Shown: positions 21,384-32,756 of the stretch, in pieces
Layout of the letters: each line of letters begins with the position of its first letter
How positions within the stretch are numbered: the stretch's first letter is position 1
IMG/VR virus record: IMGVR_UViG_3300046167_000074
Location: 1-34,039 of that record
Strand: one strand, 5' to 3'
Origin: a virus
DNA: 34,039 bases
Notes under the pieces: model-generated
The model's input: the letters and a program-made list of their open reading frames with translations, nothing else
Database searches by the model: none
Told to the model about the DNA's origin: nothing
Made by a program: the position numbers and the translations under genes

Positions 21384-23169
21384 TGAGAATACCAGTTTAT
21401 AAATCACAGGGCCGTCCAACTTCTGAAGCCCCCGGCGCCCGCATCACAGCTAGGATGAATGCCCAGCCTTTTGTCCAGGCTGAATTGCAGAAGGGCGCTA
21501 TTGCAACAGAGGTTGCGAACCAGGTTGGTGAGTATGCCAACATGCGCTATAAGATGATTACTGAGACACAAAAGAACGAGGCGATCTTTTCAGCCAAAGA
21601 AGGCTTGATGGCTTTGTCTAGCCAGCTCGAAAAAGACAGGGATGTCGGAAACATTTTTGACGGTGAGCTTAAATATGCGCAGGGCGTCAAAAGCGTTTAT
21701 GATACGATGCGATCTACTGTTGGCAAAAACAAATACGCGCTGCAAGACTTTGACAACAGCTTCCGCCAAATGGAAATACCTATCAAGTTTAGGCTGCAAG
21801 AGGTTGTTGATCTAAAGATTGAAAAGCGCAGGCAGGCTGCACTGAAGGCTCGGGAAGACCAGCAGGTTTCTATTTACTCTAATCCCTACCTGGACATTAC
21901 ATCTGATGAGCTTGCTATGGAGCAGTCCCAACTACAGGCTATGGTTGAGCAAGCTGTTAGAAACGGGGGTGTGAACCCAGAAATTATGGGCAATGTCACC
22001 CAAAAGGTTTTGTCAAAGGCTTTTAAAAACCTTGTTCCAGCATACGCAGGCACTGACTTAAACAAGGCAATAGGTCTTTCATCGGTTTTGAGCCAGATTG
22101 AAATGGTGCGTAGTGGTAAAATGAGCGCGGGAGACATGGTCGGGATTTCCACCTTGCCGCCTCATGTTCTGAATATGCTTATGGCTGTGCCGGCTGAAGA
22201 GGCCAATGCAGTTGTGCAGGACACAATACAGATGGCCTCTACGTTCTTTACCGCTCAAGAAAAAATAGACGATGAGCGGGAAGAGGAAGCAGGTAAATCA
22301 AACACAAAGGCTTTCAATCTTGTTGTTTCTTTAGACAGCACAGACACTGTGTCTGGGGCTACGCTGCGGCAGGTACTAGACCCCATTGATATGAAAAAGA
22401 TTGACGACAATTTTCAATCGGTGCGCGGACCTGGGGAAGATTTGATATTGTCAGGATCTCAGGCTCAAGTAATTCTATATGAAGGGCTAATGCGCCAGAT
22501 GTGGGCTACTCCTGCGCAGCAAGAAGCGATGGAAGAGGCTATGTCAGTTTCTGAAGCACCTACGGCCTTTAGGCCTGCCGGCAAAGGTGATGCAGTTGTC
22601 TATAGTGAGCTTTATGGAACGGCAGAAAATGGCATGCTGACAGTTGCAGATCTTAATGCCAAAGAGAAGCTCTTTGGACGTAGGCCAGTACAACGGCTTG
22701 CGGACAAAGATTGCAAATGAGGCGGATGAGGGGCTGGCTGTAGGTTCAGGGCTGCTTTCGCGGCATTTCCGTTATAATGCCCAAATGGCAATTGGAAAAG
22801 ATGACAGGCTTGCCCAAGCATCCAAAGCAGCTTTTGAGCAAGCTGACTTTGCTTTAAGAGATGAGTTTAGCCGCAGAGAGTCAGAAGGCAACCCTATGAC
22901 GCTAGCGGAAATTCGTCAGTTTGCTATGGAAAAAAGAGATGAGTTTGACGCTATCTATAGGGAAGAGTTAAGATCTGAGTATGTGGATTTCGTTGAAAGC
23001 AGATCGAGAGATTTGCCTGGGTTTGACTGTAGACATATCTGATCCCTTCGGCTCATTAGATGCTTGGTACAACGATTTAAACGCAGACGACCAGGCTAGA
23101 AGTAGAAACTCTTATTCCGTCTTCAAATCAATTTTAAGAGCTAGATACGCAAATCAGGGATTGTTCTAA
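21383..23169 (+). CDS. Internal virion / ejection protein B (T7 gp15-like), two frame breaks
   Basis: Three frames join into one protein of about 594 aa. It begins MRIPVYKSQGRPTSEAPGAR, with helical segments such as LQKGAIATEVANQVGEYANM and YDTMRSTVGKNKYALQDFDN. The second part, VGQYNGLRTKIANEADEGLA, is joined near 22671 (CTCTTTGG), and the last part, VDISDPFGSLDAWYNDLNAD, near 23025 (GGGTTTGA). Each junction needs removal of one base and the total length fits. The protein ends one base into the next start. Its place between gp14-like and larger ejection proteins and its all-helical composition support a gp15-type periplasmic tunnel subunit. Confidence 0.75.
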
Positions 23170-26108
23170 TGGCAGATCTATTAGGAAACGACACCGACTA
23201 CGAAATGGACAAATACCTTGAGGCCAACCTTATTTCCGAGGCTGGCATCAACCCTGCTATTGAAAAGAACAAGAAAAGCGTCTTTAACACCGAGACCAAT
23301 ACCCACGACATCCTTCTGCCCATGTCTCAAGGCGGGTACATAAAGATTGGTGAAGAGGGCGAAACGGTAGACCCTCCAAGATCCATACTGATTGAGGGGA
23401 TGGAGTTCGGCCCTGAGACACCTGAGTTTCAGAGCTACTACCCAGCGCCGCAGCCAGAGGTTATGGAGACAGCTCCTGCTTCTCTTGTGGCGCCGACAAC
23501 GGAATCTGCTCCAATAGAGGGCGCTGTTTCTTTTGCCAATGAGCGCAAAGCAGCCACCGGCGCCATGCCAACTATGGAAGACTTTGACGCTGCCGGCTAC
23601 ACACCTGACGTTGTAGAAGCCGCCGGTCTTATGGGGCCGCAAGCAGAGCCGAGTGGTCGCACAGAACCCTTGTCAGAAGAAGAAGTGACAAAGATTGTGT
23701 CAGAAGGTGGCTCCCTTATAGGCGAATATGACCCAACGATAAGAGAAAGCGGCAGCGCGGCTGTTTCAGATTTTGCAGTTGGGCTTGCAGTTGAAAGTTT
23801 GCGCAGCGAGTTAGAGGCAACAGGAGCTGATCCTCGCACTATTGAGGAAGAAATAAAGGCAGCAATGCCTAGACTGCAAAGCGAAGCAGGTGTTCTTTCG
23901 AGCGCCCTGTTCGGCACAGGCAACCCGCTAGAAGTCGGCGTTGCTGATTTTACTACCTTGGGCATAATGGACATCCAAGAAGGTTATCAGATGTACCAGC
24001 AGAACTTTGGCCCAGAAGGTTCTTTAGCAGGGCGTGCGATGGGCATGGCTGTCATGCTAGCAGGTTTGGCCGAAATGACCGGCGTTGGCATTCCTCTTGG
24101 CAAGCTTGTAAAGGCAGGAGTTAAAAAGTTAGAAGGCCCACTAATGCGCGCAGGAGCACAGGCCGAGCAGCGCATAGCGCAAGAAGGCTCGACAATGTTT
24201 AGCAACCCTGTTGGGCCTATAGTAGATCGCGGCCTTGCCGCGGCTGGTAGGTTGGTTGCGCCGCAAACTCCTGATGCTGCATTTTACGTTGCGGCCAGAG
24301 AGGGCGGTGAGCAAAACGCCAGCGCAGTAAACCGAGTTTCGGAAATTGCTCAAGCCAGAGGCGGGTCTAAGCCAAAAGTTGAAGACCTTGTTCAGTTTTT
24401 TGAAGAGAAGCACGTTGAGATTCATGGCCGGCAGCTAGATCCAAATGTAGAAGAGGATTTTGATTTAGCGGTAACTGCTGCGGCAGAAGAAGTCGCTTAC
24501 CAAATGGAGCAGGCCACAAGCGGTCGCGGGTGGTATGATGCGGATGTTAAGAAAACATTTGAGACACTGGCGCAGACTCCAGGCCTTGAGGCTTTGGCAA
24601 ATGACGAAACACTGCGTGTAATTTGGTCGGCGTTTGCTGCGCCTACATCAATTGGCAACAAGGTCAATAATAACACAAAAGCAGCAACGGCAGCGTTTTT
24701 GCAGTTCTTGAAAACGGGAAAAGTCCCAGTAGATCCGCCGCAGCCTGGAGCTGTTACTGAGGGCATATCTGGCGCTGGATGGGGAATGAAGCAAAAGTCT
24801 GTTGCTTCTGGCATGAAAGTTATTGCCCATTTGATTGAGACTAAAGGCCCAGAAGGATTTGCTGATTGGTGGCTTTCTTCTCACACATTAAAAGAAATGA
24901 CAGACTTGCGCAAAGCCGCAGGACTTGGCGGTGGCCCTAGTGGACTTAGTGGTGGGAAAGACAGCTTGCATTTAGGCGCCATGATTTTAGGCGACAAGAC
25001 AGGCCGGTTCTCACTAAATATTAACGGTTACCAAGGCACTACAAAAGACATGTGGTTTGCCCGTTCCTACAACAGACACTTTGGCAACATGCGAAATCCT
25101 GATGGTTCTATCACAGGTGGCCCTCGCAACCAGTCTGAGCGCAGACGCATGGAAGAATTTACGTCAAGGTTGATTGACAAGCTTGGCGGTGACGGCCTAT
25201 CTGAGCAGGACGCCCAGGCAGTCCTGTGGTTCTATGAGCAAAACTTATTTACTGACTTAGGCGTAGTTTCTCGCCCAGGGTCATTTTCTGAAGCAGCGGA
25301 GGGAATATCAAGTGGATTACGATCAGGAGTTCGAGCAGGCGATGAAGCTCAAGTTGCAAATGAATCGGCAGGCGAAAGCGTCCTCACAGGGTTCAGAAGC
25401 ATCAGCAACCCCAAGCGCACCATACGATCGCAGCGCAGAGGTTCAGGCCTTGATAGCGAAGCATCCGGGCCTTACACCAGAGAAAGCGGAGCAGGGTCTG
25501 AGGGAACTGGGCTTTTAAGCTTAGATCCTGATCCACTTACACAGCGACTGTATCAAGAGTCTAATATATCATTGCCAAAAATAAATGAAGTTTCCGCTGT
25601 AGAAACAGCGGACACATTTAATGCAGATATGACTAAGGCCATGTCTGCACATGAATTTGCGGCGCAAGTTGAAATTAAATCTTCTGAAGAGCTTTCCAAC
25701 GCTCGGTTATTCAGAACCGAAAATGGAAGCGGCTTTGCAATCAAGCCAGACGGAGACATTGTGGCAGTGTTCCAATCTGCGAACGAGACCGGCAGCGTTG
25801 GTTATTCAATGATACAAGCCGCAGTAGAAGCTGGGGGTCGCAAGCTTGACGCATTCGACACATTCTTGCCTGGCATATACGAAGCCGCTGGCTTTAAGCC
25901 TGTTGCAAGGTTGCCTTGGAATGATGAGTTCGCCCCTCCAGGTTGGAACAAAGACACATTTAATGATTTCAACAATGGCGAACCTGATGTAGTATTCTTT
26001 GTGTACGATCCAAACTATTTTGGAGGAGCCACTGATGTGCCAAAGTTTACGGACTACGATGAAGCGGTTGCGGCGCAAGACGCAGAGCTAGCTCGGCTAG
26101 GAGAATAA
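23169..26108 (+). CDS. Large virion protein with polyvalent-type regions and GNAT-like C-terminus
   Basis: A continuous 979-aa frame. The N-terminal ~250 residues are acidic and disordered; residues about 285-320 contain a hydrophobic Gly/Ala/Met segment (GRAMGMAVMLAGLAEMTGVG). Residues about 490-710 resemble a polyvalent-protein domain (HLGAMILGDKTGRFSLNING, TTKDMWFARSYNRHFGNMRN, LSEQDAQAVLWFYEQN). Residues about 714-785 are low-complexity in this frame and overlap a convincing small gene in another frame. The C-terminal ~140 residues (GSGFAIKPDGDIVAVFQS, GGRKLDAFDTFLPGIYEAAG, FKPVARLPWNDEFAPPGW, EPDVVFFVYDPN) match a GNAT-like domain found at the ends of phage virion proteins. It is probably ejected with the DNA. 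The C-terminal part might be a separate gene if the linker hides errors. Confidence 0.7.
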   Translation: MADLLGNDTDYEMDKYLEANLISEAGINPAIEKNKKSVFNTETNTHDILLPMSQGGYIKIGEEGETVDPPRSILIEGMEFGPETPEFQSYYPAPQPEVMETAPASLVAPTTESAPIEGAVSFANERKAATGAMPTMEDFDAAGYTPDVVEAAGLMGPQAEPSGRTEPLSEEEVTKIVSEGGSLIGEYDPTIRESGSAAVSDFAVGLAVESLRSELEATGADPRTIEEEIKAAMPRLQSEAGVLSSALFGTGNPLEVGVADFTTLGIMDIQEGYQMYQQNFGPEGSLAGRAMGMAVMLAGLAEMTGVGIPLGKLVKAGVKKLEGPLMRAGAQAEQRIAQEGSTMFSNPVGPIVDRGLAAAGRLVAPQTPDAAFYVAAREGGEQNASAVNRVSEIAQARGGSKPKVEDLVQFFEEKHVEIHGRQLDPNVEEDFDLAVTAAAEEVAYQMEQATSGRGWYDADVKKTFETLAQTPGLEALANDETLRVIWSAFAAPTSIGNKVNNNTKAATAAFLQFLKTGKVPVDPPQPGAVTEGISGAGWGMKQKSVASGMKVIAHLIETKGPEGFADWWLSSHTLKEMTDLRKAAGLGGGPSGLSGGKDSLHLGAMILGDKTGRFSLNINGYQGTTKDMWFARSYNRHFGNMRNPDGSITGGPRNQSERRRMEEFTSRLIDKLGGDGLSEQDAQAVLWFYEQNLFTDLGVVSRPGSFSEAAEGISSGLRSGVRAGDEAQVANESAGESVLTGFRSISNPKRTIRSQRRGSGLDSEASGPYTRESGAGSEGTGLLSLDPDPLTQRLYQESNISLPKINEVSAVETADTFNADMTKAMSAHEFAAQVEIKSSEELSNARLFRTENGSGFAIKPDGDIVAVFQSANETGSVGYSMIQAAVEAGGRKLDAFDTFLPGIYEAAGFKPVARLPWNDEFAPPGWNKDTFNDFNNGEPDVVFFVYDPNYFGGATDVPKFTDYDEAVAAQDAELARLGE
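25312..25518 (+). CDS. Nested small gene with strong ribosome-binding site
   Basis: Inside the 979-aa frame, shifted by one base, lies a 68-aa frame from GTG to TAA: DYDQEFEQAMKLKLQMNRQ, a Ser/Ala/Pro linker, then YDRSAEVQALIAKHPGLTPE and KAEQGLRELGF. It is far more protein-like than the overlapping stretch of the large frame, and GGAGGG (25298-25303) sits exactly 8 bases before the GTG. Either it is a real overlapping gene, or two compensating errors hide the true order (large gene ending at TAA 25518, C-terminal domain separate). HPGLT-E-A---LRELGF endings occur in small marine-phage proteins. Confidence 0.55.
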   Translation: MDYDQEFEQAMKLKLQMNRQAKASSQGSEASATPSAPYDRSAEVQALIAKHPGLTPEKAEQGLRELGF

Positions 26109-26111
26109 TAA

Positions 26112-29100
26112 ATGGCATTTGATCCAAACAAGGTGGCACAAGAGCAAGAAGCCAAGCAGCGCATCACTGCGGTTGGTCAGCCAACTGAGTTTGCCCAAGG
26201 CCCAGAGCAAGAAGGCGTGCAGGTAGCAGGCGTTGGCAAACTGTTTGAGCTTCTAAACAAGCTTGAACCAAGTGTGCGGCCTGCGCCCCCTAAGCCCAAG
26301 CCTGTCGGCCCTGAAGCTGCGCGTGTGATGACGCCTGACGAAATTGCGGCTACGCCTGCATTTGATCCGTCTGTTGCGCCTCGGATGCCGACTCCGCAAG
26401 AGGTGGGTTTAGTTCCAGATCAAGGTGCTTTTTCGGAAAGCGCAACTAAGCGCGCTCTTGCCGGCCAGGTTCTTAGCCCAGAAGGCGTGGCAAAGTTTGA
26501 AGAGCGAGGCCTCAAGGCGCCTGGTATTGGCGAAGAGGCGCCGACAGATGTGCTGCAAGACGCGCAAACTGCTTTGGCTGATGACGCTGCCGAGGCAGAG
26601 CTGGCCGCGACTAATGTTAGGAAAGACGCACAAAAAGCTCTTAACGCAGAGGTTAGAGGCTTCAAGCCTGAAACAGGCACTGCTTCTGATGAGGTCGCCC
26701 AAGCAGTTCTAAGTCGCCTTGATGTAAAAAAGAACAACATAAAATCCCTGCAAGACGGCGGTGATTTTAACTTTGATTACATTGACACTTCTGATGATGT
26801 CTTGGCTGTAATTACAGCAATTGGTGATAACTTTAAGGGCGAGACAGCCACTATAACCCGAGGCACTGTCTCTAATAAGGAAACAGCCAGAGCCGCTGCG
26901 GGGCTGGTTGCTGATGAGATTGGCTTGACGCGCAGCCTTCTCACTCGCAGAATAGGCGAAGGCGGCATGACCGCAGAGATGTTTGTTGCATCTCGGGAGC
27001 TTCTTGTAAGAAGTGCGACGAAACTTGAAGAGCTGGCAACGCTAATCAAAACAGGCCAAGGCACAGACGCAGACAGGCTTCGCTTCCGCAGGCAGCTTGC
27101 CATTCACAGCGGTATTCAGTTGCAGCTCAAGGGCGCTCAGACAGAAGCAGCTCGGGCATTGCAATCATTTCAAATCCGAGTTGATGGGGAGCTAGACGCA
27201 ACTCGCTTTGGAGAAGAGGCCACAAGGCTGCTTTCTGAAAGCGGAGCCGCTGGGGCTACAGACGCATTGGCTTCTGCTTTATTAAAATCTGCAAAAGAAA
27301 ATGGTTTGCAGGGCGTCAACCAGGTTGCCAATGTTGGTAAGTACGCAAAAACAAAACAGATGGTGCATGAGGCTTACTTGGCCGGCTTGCTGTCATCACC
27401 AGCCACGCAAATGAAAAACGTAATTGGCACTACTTCTTTCATGTTGTTCCAGCTACCAACTGAAGTTATGGCTGGAATGTATGGCAGTGTTGTCCGAGCA
27501 GCGCGCAAGCCTTTTGGCGAGGCGTACATGCCCTATCAGTGAAGATCAAGTTTACATGGAAGACGCTCTTCTTCGCCTGAAAGGATGGTCGGATTCTTGG
27601 GGTGACGCAATGAAGGCGGCGTCAATTGCTTGGCGAACCGAAATGCCTTCTGGGGCAAGCAAGTTAGACATTGAGAATTACGCAGCCACTTCTGGGTCTG
27701 ACAGCAGTTTCTTTGGCAGGTCTCTTGATGAGCTGGGCAAACGGATGCGGATACCATTCCGTCTGTTGCTTTCGGCTGATGAGTTTCACCAAAACAATTT
27801 CTCAACGCGGCGAGTTTTATACGTCTATAAATAAGCGTTATCAGCATGCACTTCGCAAGGGGATGAGTGAGCAAGAGGCTTTGGATGAGGCCGGCATGAT
27901 GCTGCTTGACCCTGGCTCAGTTGCAGACGATTTAAATTACAAGGCAAAGTTTGACACTTTGCAATCTGATCTGGGGACTTTTGGTGAAGTTGCTGGAAAG
28001 TTTCAACGCACTTTAGCAGGCAGATTTATTATGCCATTTGTAACTGCGCCGACAAATGCGTTGCTTCGCACAATGGAATACACACCATTCAGCAAAACAG
28101 CTTTGGATGCGCTCGGTCTTAACGGGCAACGCGCGCAACAGCTTGCCGTTGGCAGATTAACTGTTGGCGGCGCAGTTATGATTAAAACACAACAATACGC
28201 AATGGATGGCCGTATCACCGGCGGCATGCCAAGCGATCAAAAGTCTCGGGACGCCCTGCCGCCTGGTTGGCAACCTTACAGCTTTGTCTTAAAAGGCGAA
28301 GGGTTCCCAGAGGATATGCCGCTTTACGATCCTTTTGGAGCGCCAAACGGCCCGTTAATGTATGTAAGCTTCCAAGGGTTCGAGCCTGTTGGCGGCTTGC
28401 TTGCAATTACGGCTGACACAGTTCAGCGCATGAATATGACGAATGATCCTGAGTTGCAGCAAAATCTTGCAGCAACAGCGATGCTTGCCAACAATAGATT
28501 ACTACAAAGAGCTGCCTATGTTGCAGGGGGTTGCTGATGTGACTGCTTTTATGGATGGTTACGATGCGGCCAAGATTTCACGCAGCTACGCAGAAAGCGC
28601 AAGCCCAATTGGCGTTCCAAACCCACTAAGCTCATTGCAGCGTATGTTTGCGCGGCTTGCTGATCCAACGAGGGTCAAGCCTAGAGAGGATATTGAGTAT
28701 TACACAATCGAAGATGTAAAAAAGATTGTCATTGACGAAGATGGAAACGAGTCTTTTGCATACTCACTTGCAGACGGGACGCCAAACTATGCTATTGTCG
28801 GGACGCCGAAGGGCGACCTTGGGAACGAAGTTTTAGGGAATACGTCACAGAAGTCAGCGCGCTACAATCCAAGGACAGCTTCATTCGGGATGAGCGAGAC
28901 TTAAACGCTGTTGTCTATGATACACTAGGCAACGCAAAAGGATCGGACGAATTTAGCTTTGCCGCCAACCCAGGCGCCGCGTTGTTTAGCAACATATCAG
29001 GCCTGCGCTTAAAGCGTGGCGATGAGCTAGAAAATTACGAAAAAGAGCTGATCCGATTGCAGCGCATAACAAACAAGTGGCCTTTGACTAACCCACAAAA

Positions 29101-29401
29101 AATGGGCCAAATCAAACTTAGCTACGGCATGCAGTCTGACTTGGTAAATCTGGCAAAAAATGAAATTCGCATCGACACACTTGGTTTCGGAGTATTGGAT
29201 TTTAGGCAAACAATCATGGCTCTTACTGGATCTAGAGAATATCAAGGCCTTCCAGATAAAGTAAAAGTAAACGAGCTTCGTAAAATAAACCAGAAATTTA
29301 TAGAAGCAGGGTTCTTAGCGTTGCTTGAAAACCCAGAATATGCAAATATGCGGCAAGCATATGAGCAGGTCGAGCAGTTAAAAAACGAGGGTCGTAGATA
29401 A
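26112..29401 (+). CDS. Largest ejection protein (T7 gp16-like), four frame breaks
   Basis: Five frames join into one protein of about 1095 aa. Part 1 begins MAFDPNKVAQEQEAKQRITA and reaches KTKQMVHEAYLAGLLSSPAT, then QMKNVIGTTSFMLFQLPTEV, a hydrophobic region like the LPD38 segment of large phage virion proteins. Junctions lie near 27533 (giving MPISEDQVYMEDALL), 27783 (DEFTKTISQRGEF), 28495 (ANN to DYYKELPMLQG) and 28837 (NEVL to EYVTEVSALQ). Three need one base removed and one needs a base added, and the total length agrees. The last part is helical (LRLKRGDELENYEKELIRLQ) and ends with YEQVEQLKNEGRR. By size and position it should span the inner membrane during DNA ejection. I see no lysozyme motif. 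Confidence 0.78.
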
Positions 29402-32400
29402 TGACAGTATCGAGCAGCACAAACCGAGCAAGTTATAGCGGCAATGGATCGCTTGCAACTTTTGCGTATGGCTTCAAGGTTTTCGACCAGGACGATCTAG
29501 CGGTTATTCTGAGAGCCAGCAACGGTACAGAAACCGTCCAGACGATTACAACCGATTACACTGTAACGGGTGTTGGCGATGTCGGGGGCGGCAACGTAGT
29601 GTTTGGCACTGCACCGGCGTCAGGTGTAACAGTCGTTATTTTGCGCGAGATGGACTTAGAGCAAGGGCTAGACCTGGTTCCTAACGATCCGTTCCCTGCT
29701 CAATCACTTGAGAACAGCCTGGACAAACTGACGTTTATGGTGCAGCAGCACGATGAACAGCTAGGTCGGACAATCCAAGCTTCTCGTACTAACGTGATTA
29801 CTGGATCTGAGTTTGTAATTTCTGCGGCGGATAGAGCGAACAAAGTCTTTGCCTTCGACAGTTCTGGTGACGTTTCGATCACGCAAGAAATAGGAACTTT
29901 CAGAGGAGATTGGGCTGCATCTACAGCATATGTAGAGCGTGACTTGGTGAAGGATACAACAACAAATAATGTGTTTATTGTTAACTCAGCACACACATCT
30001 TCAGGTTCTTTGCCGCTTACAACTAACACAAACAGTGCCAAGTATGAAAAAATAATTGATATTACTAACCCGCCTGGAGATCTTGCGGTTGGCGGCAACA
30101 TATCAACATCAGGATCTGTGACTGCTGGCAGCTTTGTTATTGGTTCTGCGGATATTAATGAAAACGACTTAGAAGCGATCGACAGCATTATTGCCTGGGA
30201 CAGTTGCGGCTAGCAAGGCAGTTGTTGTTGATGTTAACAAGGACATTTCTAGTTTTAGAAACTTGACTGCTACTGGTGACATTACGTTTGGCGGTTTGTC
30301 AGATGGTACAATCACAGTCACAGACATTCTTGATGAAGATGATCTGACATCTAACAGCGCAACATCATTAGCAACGCAACAGTCTATCAAGGCTTATGTT
30401 GATAGCCAGGTTGGCTCTTTTGATACGCTTGCGGAAATTCTATCAAACGGCAACACGACCGGCGGCACTAACATATCAGTTTCTACGGGCGATGATATTA
30501 AGTTTGCGGATGGTAGCCAAGCGATCTTTGGTGCTAGCGACGATTTACGCATCAATCATAACGGCTCTTATTCGTATGTTACAGACCTTGGGGAAGGCCC
30601 GTTATTCATTGGAGGAAACGAAGAAGTTTCCATTATGAACGGGCAGTTGAATGAGTATAAAATCAAAGCTGAGACAAACGGCGCAGTAACGCTTTACTAC
30701 GACAACGCAGTCAAAATGGCGACTACGAGTTTAGGTATTGACGTAACTGGCACGATTACATTTGACGGTGGTGAAACGACTGCTGATTTATATTTCGGAG
30801 ACAACGACAAAGCCATATTCGGCGCAGGGTCTGACCTACAGATTTACCATGATGGTTCTGCAAGCTACATAGAAGACGCAGGCCAAGGTAATCTACTGAT
30901 AAAAACAGATGGCACTAAGATTGCCTTGCAAGACGGCAGCGGTACTAACATGCTGCAAGCAAGAACCAATGGGGGTGTAGAGCTTGCGTATTTAGGCGCA
31001 AATAAACTCGCCACAAGCAGCACAGGGGTAGACATTTCTGGGACTTTGACCAGCGATGGGCTGACTGTGGCTCAAGGCAGTGGCGCAAATATATTGCTTG
31101 AGTCTACCACTACTGGCGCAACTACTGGTGACATCTTTGGTGAAATCGAGTTCAAGACTAATGACTCAAACAGCGCAGGTATAAAGGGTAAAATTGATTC
31201 ATATAGTGAAGGTGCGGTTGGGAACGGAGCTTTGCGTCTGTTTACTGGCGATACCACTGGTTTGTATCAGCGCATGAACATTGCCTCTAACGGCGACATC
31301 TCCTTCTACGAGGACACAGGCACCACGCCAAAGTTCTTCTGGGATGCGAGTGCGGAGAGGTTGGGGATTGGCACGAGTTCACCTACCTCTAAGCTGCACG
31401 TTAAGGGCAGAACAATCGCTGTTGATGGGGCTGCTGCTTCGGATAGCCCAAGACTTAATCTTGATCTAGATGGAACAAATAAAGCCTCAGTTTTCACAAT
31501 CGGTTGCTTCAATTGAATCGGGCTACCTTCAAGACTTTGTGTTTAAGACAGGCTCAACGGCCACAGAACGTATGCGCATCGACAGCAGCGGCAACGTAGG
31601 CATTGGGACGAGTTCGCCTACAAACGGAAAGCTAGAAGTCACACATTCTAGTAGCACGGTTCCCGCTGGCTTCTTTAGAAACACAAGTGGCAGTGGTGAT
31701 AGCCCAGCTTTAACAGTGCAGGGCGGCGCAAACAACGCTGCACCAAACTTTAGTGTACTTGATTACAATGGAAACACTGATTTTGTTGTTCAAGGCCTAG
31801 GCAACGTAGGGATTGGTACGAGTTCGCCTAGGGTAGCTTTAGATGTAGATGGTGAAGTAGCCATAGCCTACAATGCAAACTACGGTATGAGATTTTACAA
31901 TCAGCCTAATAATAACTGGTCAAGCATCGGCAATAATCACACTAGCTCAGGCGCTAATTTGGTCTTCAAGGATGCTTCAGGAGAAGCCTTTAGGCTGGAT
32001 GGAAGCGGCAACCTGCTTGTGGGTAAGACTGTTCAGAGCATTGGCACTGATGGTGTAACAATAGTTAATGGTCAGATTACAGCTACAGCAGATGGCGCAG
32101 ATGCTATTCGCCTAAACCGCAAAACATCGGATGGCAGCATCATTGATTTCCGCAAAGACGGCTCCACTGTGGGGAGTATTAGCTCAAGAAATGGCGAAGC
32201 TATATCGATTCATTCAGGGTCAGTTGGGATCGAATTTAACCCAAGCAATCAGGTTAATCCTTCTAATGGTTCTGCTCCTTTAGATAATACATTAGATTTA
32301 GGAGCTTCTGGAACACGTTGGGACGACATCTACGCCACCAACGGCACTATCCAAACATCTGACCGCAACGAGAAGCAGGACATCGAAGTTCTCTCTGATG

Positions 32401-32744
32401 CTGAAACTCGTGTAGCACAGGCTTGCAAGGGTCTACTCCGCAAGTTCCGCTGGCAGGATGCTGTAGCTGAAAAGGGTGACGATGCCCGTATCCACTTCGG
32501 TATCATCGCACAGGACTTGCAGGATGCTTTCACTGCTGAGGGCTTGGACGCTGGCCGCTACGCCATGTTCATCTCTAGCACTTGGTGGGAAGCCACTGAG
32601 ACCTACACGGATGACGATGGCGTTGAGCAGACCCGCACCAACACATACGAGACACTTGAGGCGGCTCCAGCAGGTGCCACAGAACGTACCCGCCTTGGTG
32701 TCCGCTACCCTGAACTACTCGCATTTATCATTGCCACAATCTAA
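29401..32744 (+). CDS. Tail fibre with T7-type N-terminus and S74 chaperone, two frame breaks
   Basis: Joined, this is about 1113 aa. The N-terminus (ASYSGNGSLATFAYGFKVFD, then LVPNDPFPAQSLENSLDKLT) matches the tail-binding domain of T7-type fibres. The shaft repeats beta-strand units such as DLQIYHDGSASYIEDAGQGN and three NVGIGTSSPT-type units. The C-terminal ~128 residues are an Intramolecular chaperone auto-processing (S74) domain beginning at SDRNEKQDIEVL, with the catalytic Ser codon at 32358-32360 and Lys five residues on, then HFGIIAQDLQDAF. It trimerises the fibre and then cuts itself off. Junctions lie near 30190 (AIDSI to PGTVAASKAVV) and 31505 (FTI to VASIESGY). It recognises the host surface. 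Confidence 0.88.
31590..31830. repeat. 31-bp imperfect repeat in the fibre shaft
   Basis: GGCAACGTAGG-ATTGG-ACG followed by AGTTCGCCTA occurs at 31590-31620 and 31800-31830 with two mismatches; a weaker third copy is at 31361-31384. Each encodes a NVGIGTSSP-type beta-turn unit. Near-identity at the DNA level would allow recombination that lengthens or shortens the shaft. Confidence 0.7.
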
Positions 32745-32756
32745 AGGATAATCACG

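Noticed and set aside
22981-23169. Independent small gene before the large virion protein
   Set aside because: It is the last part of the gp15-like protein after a one-base break.
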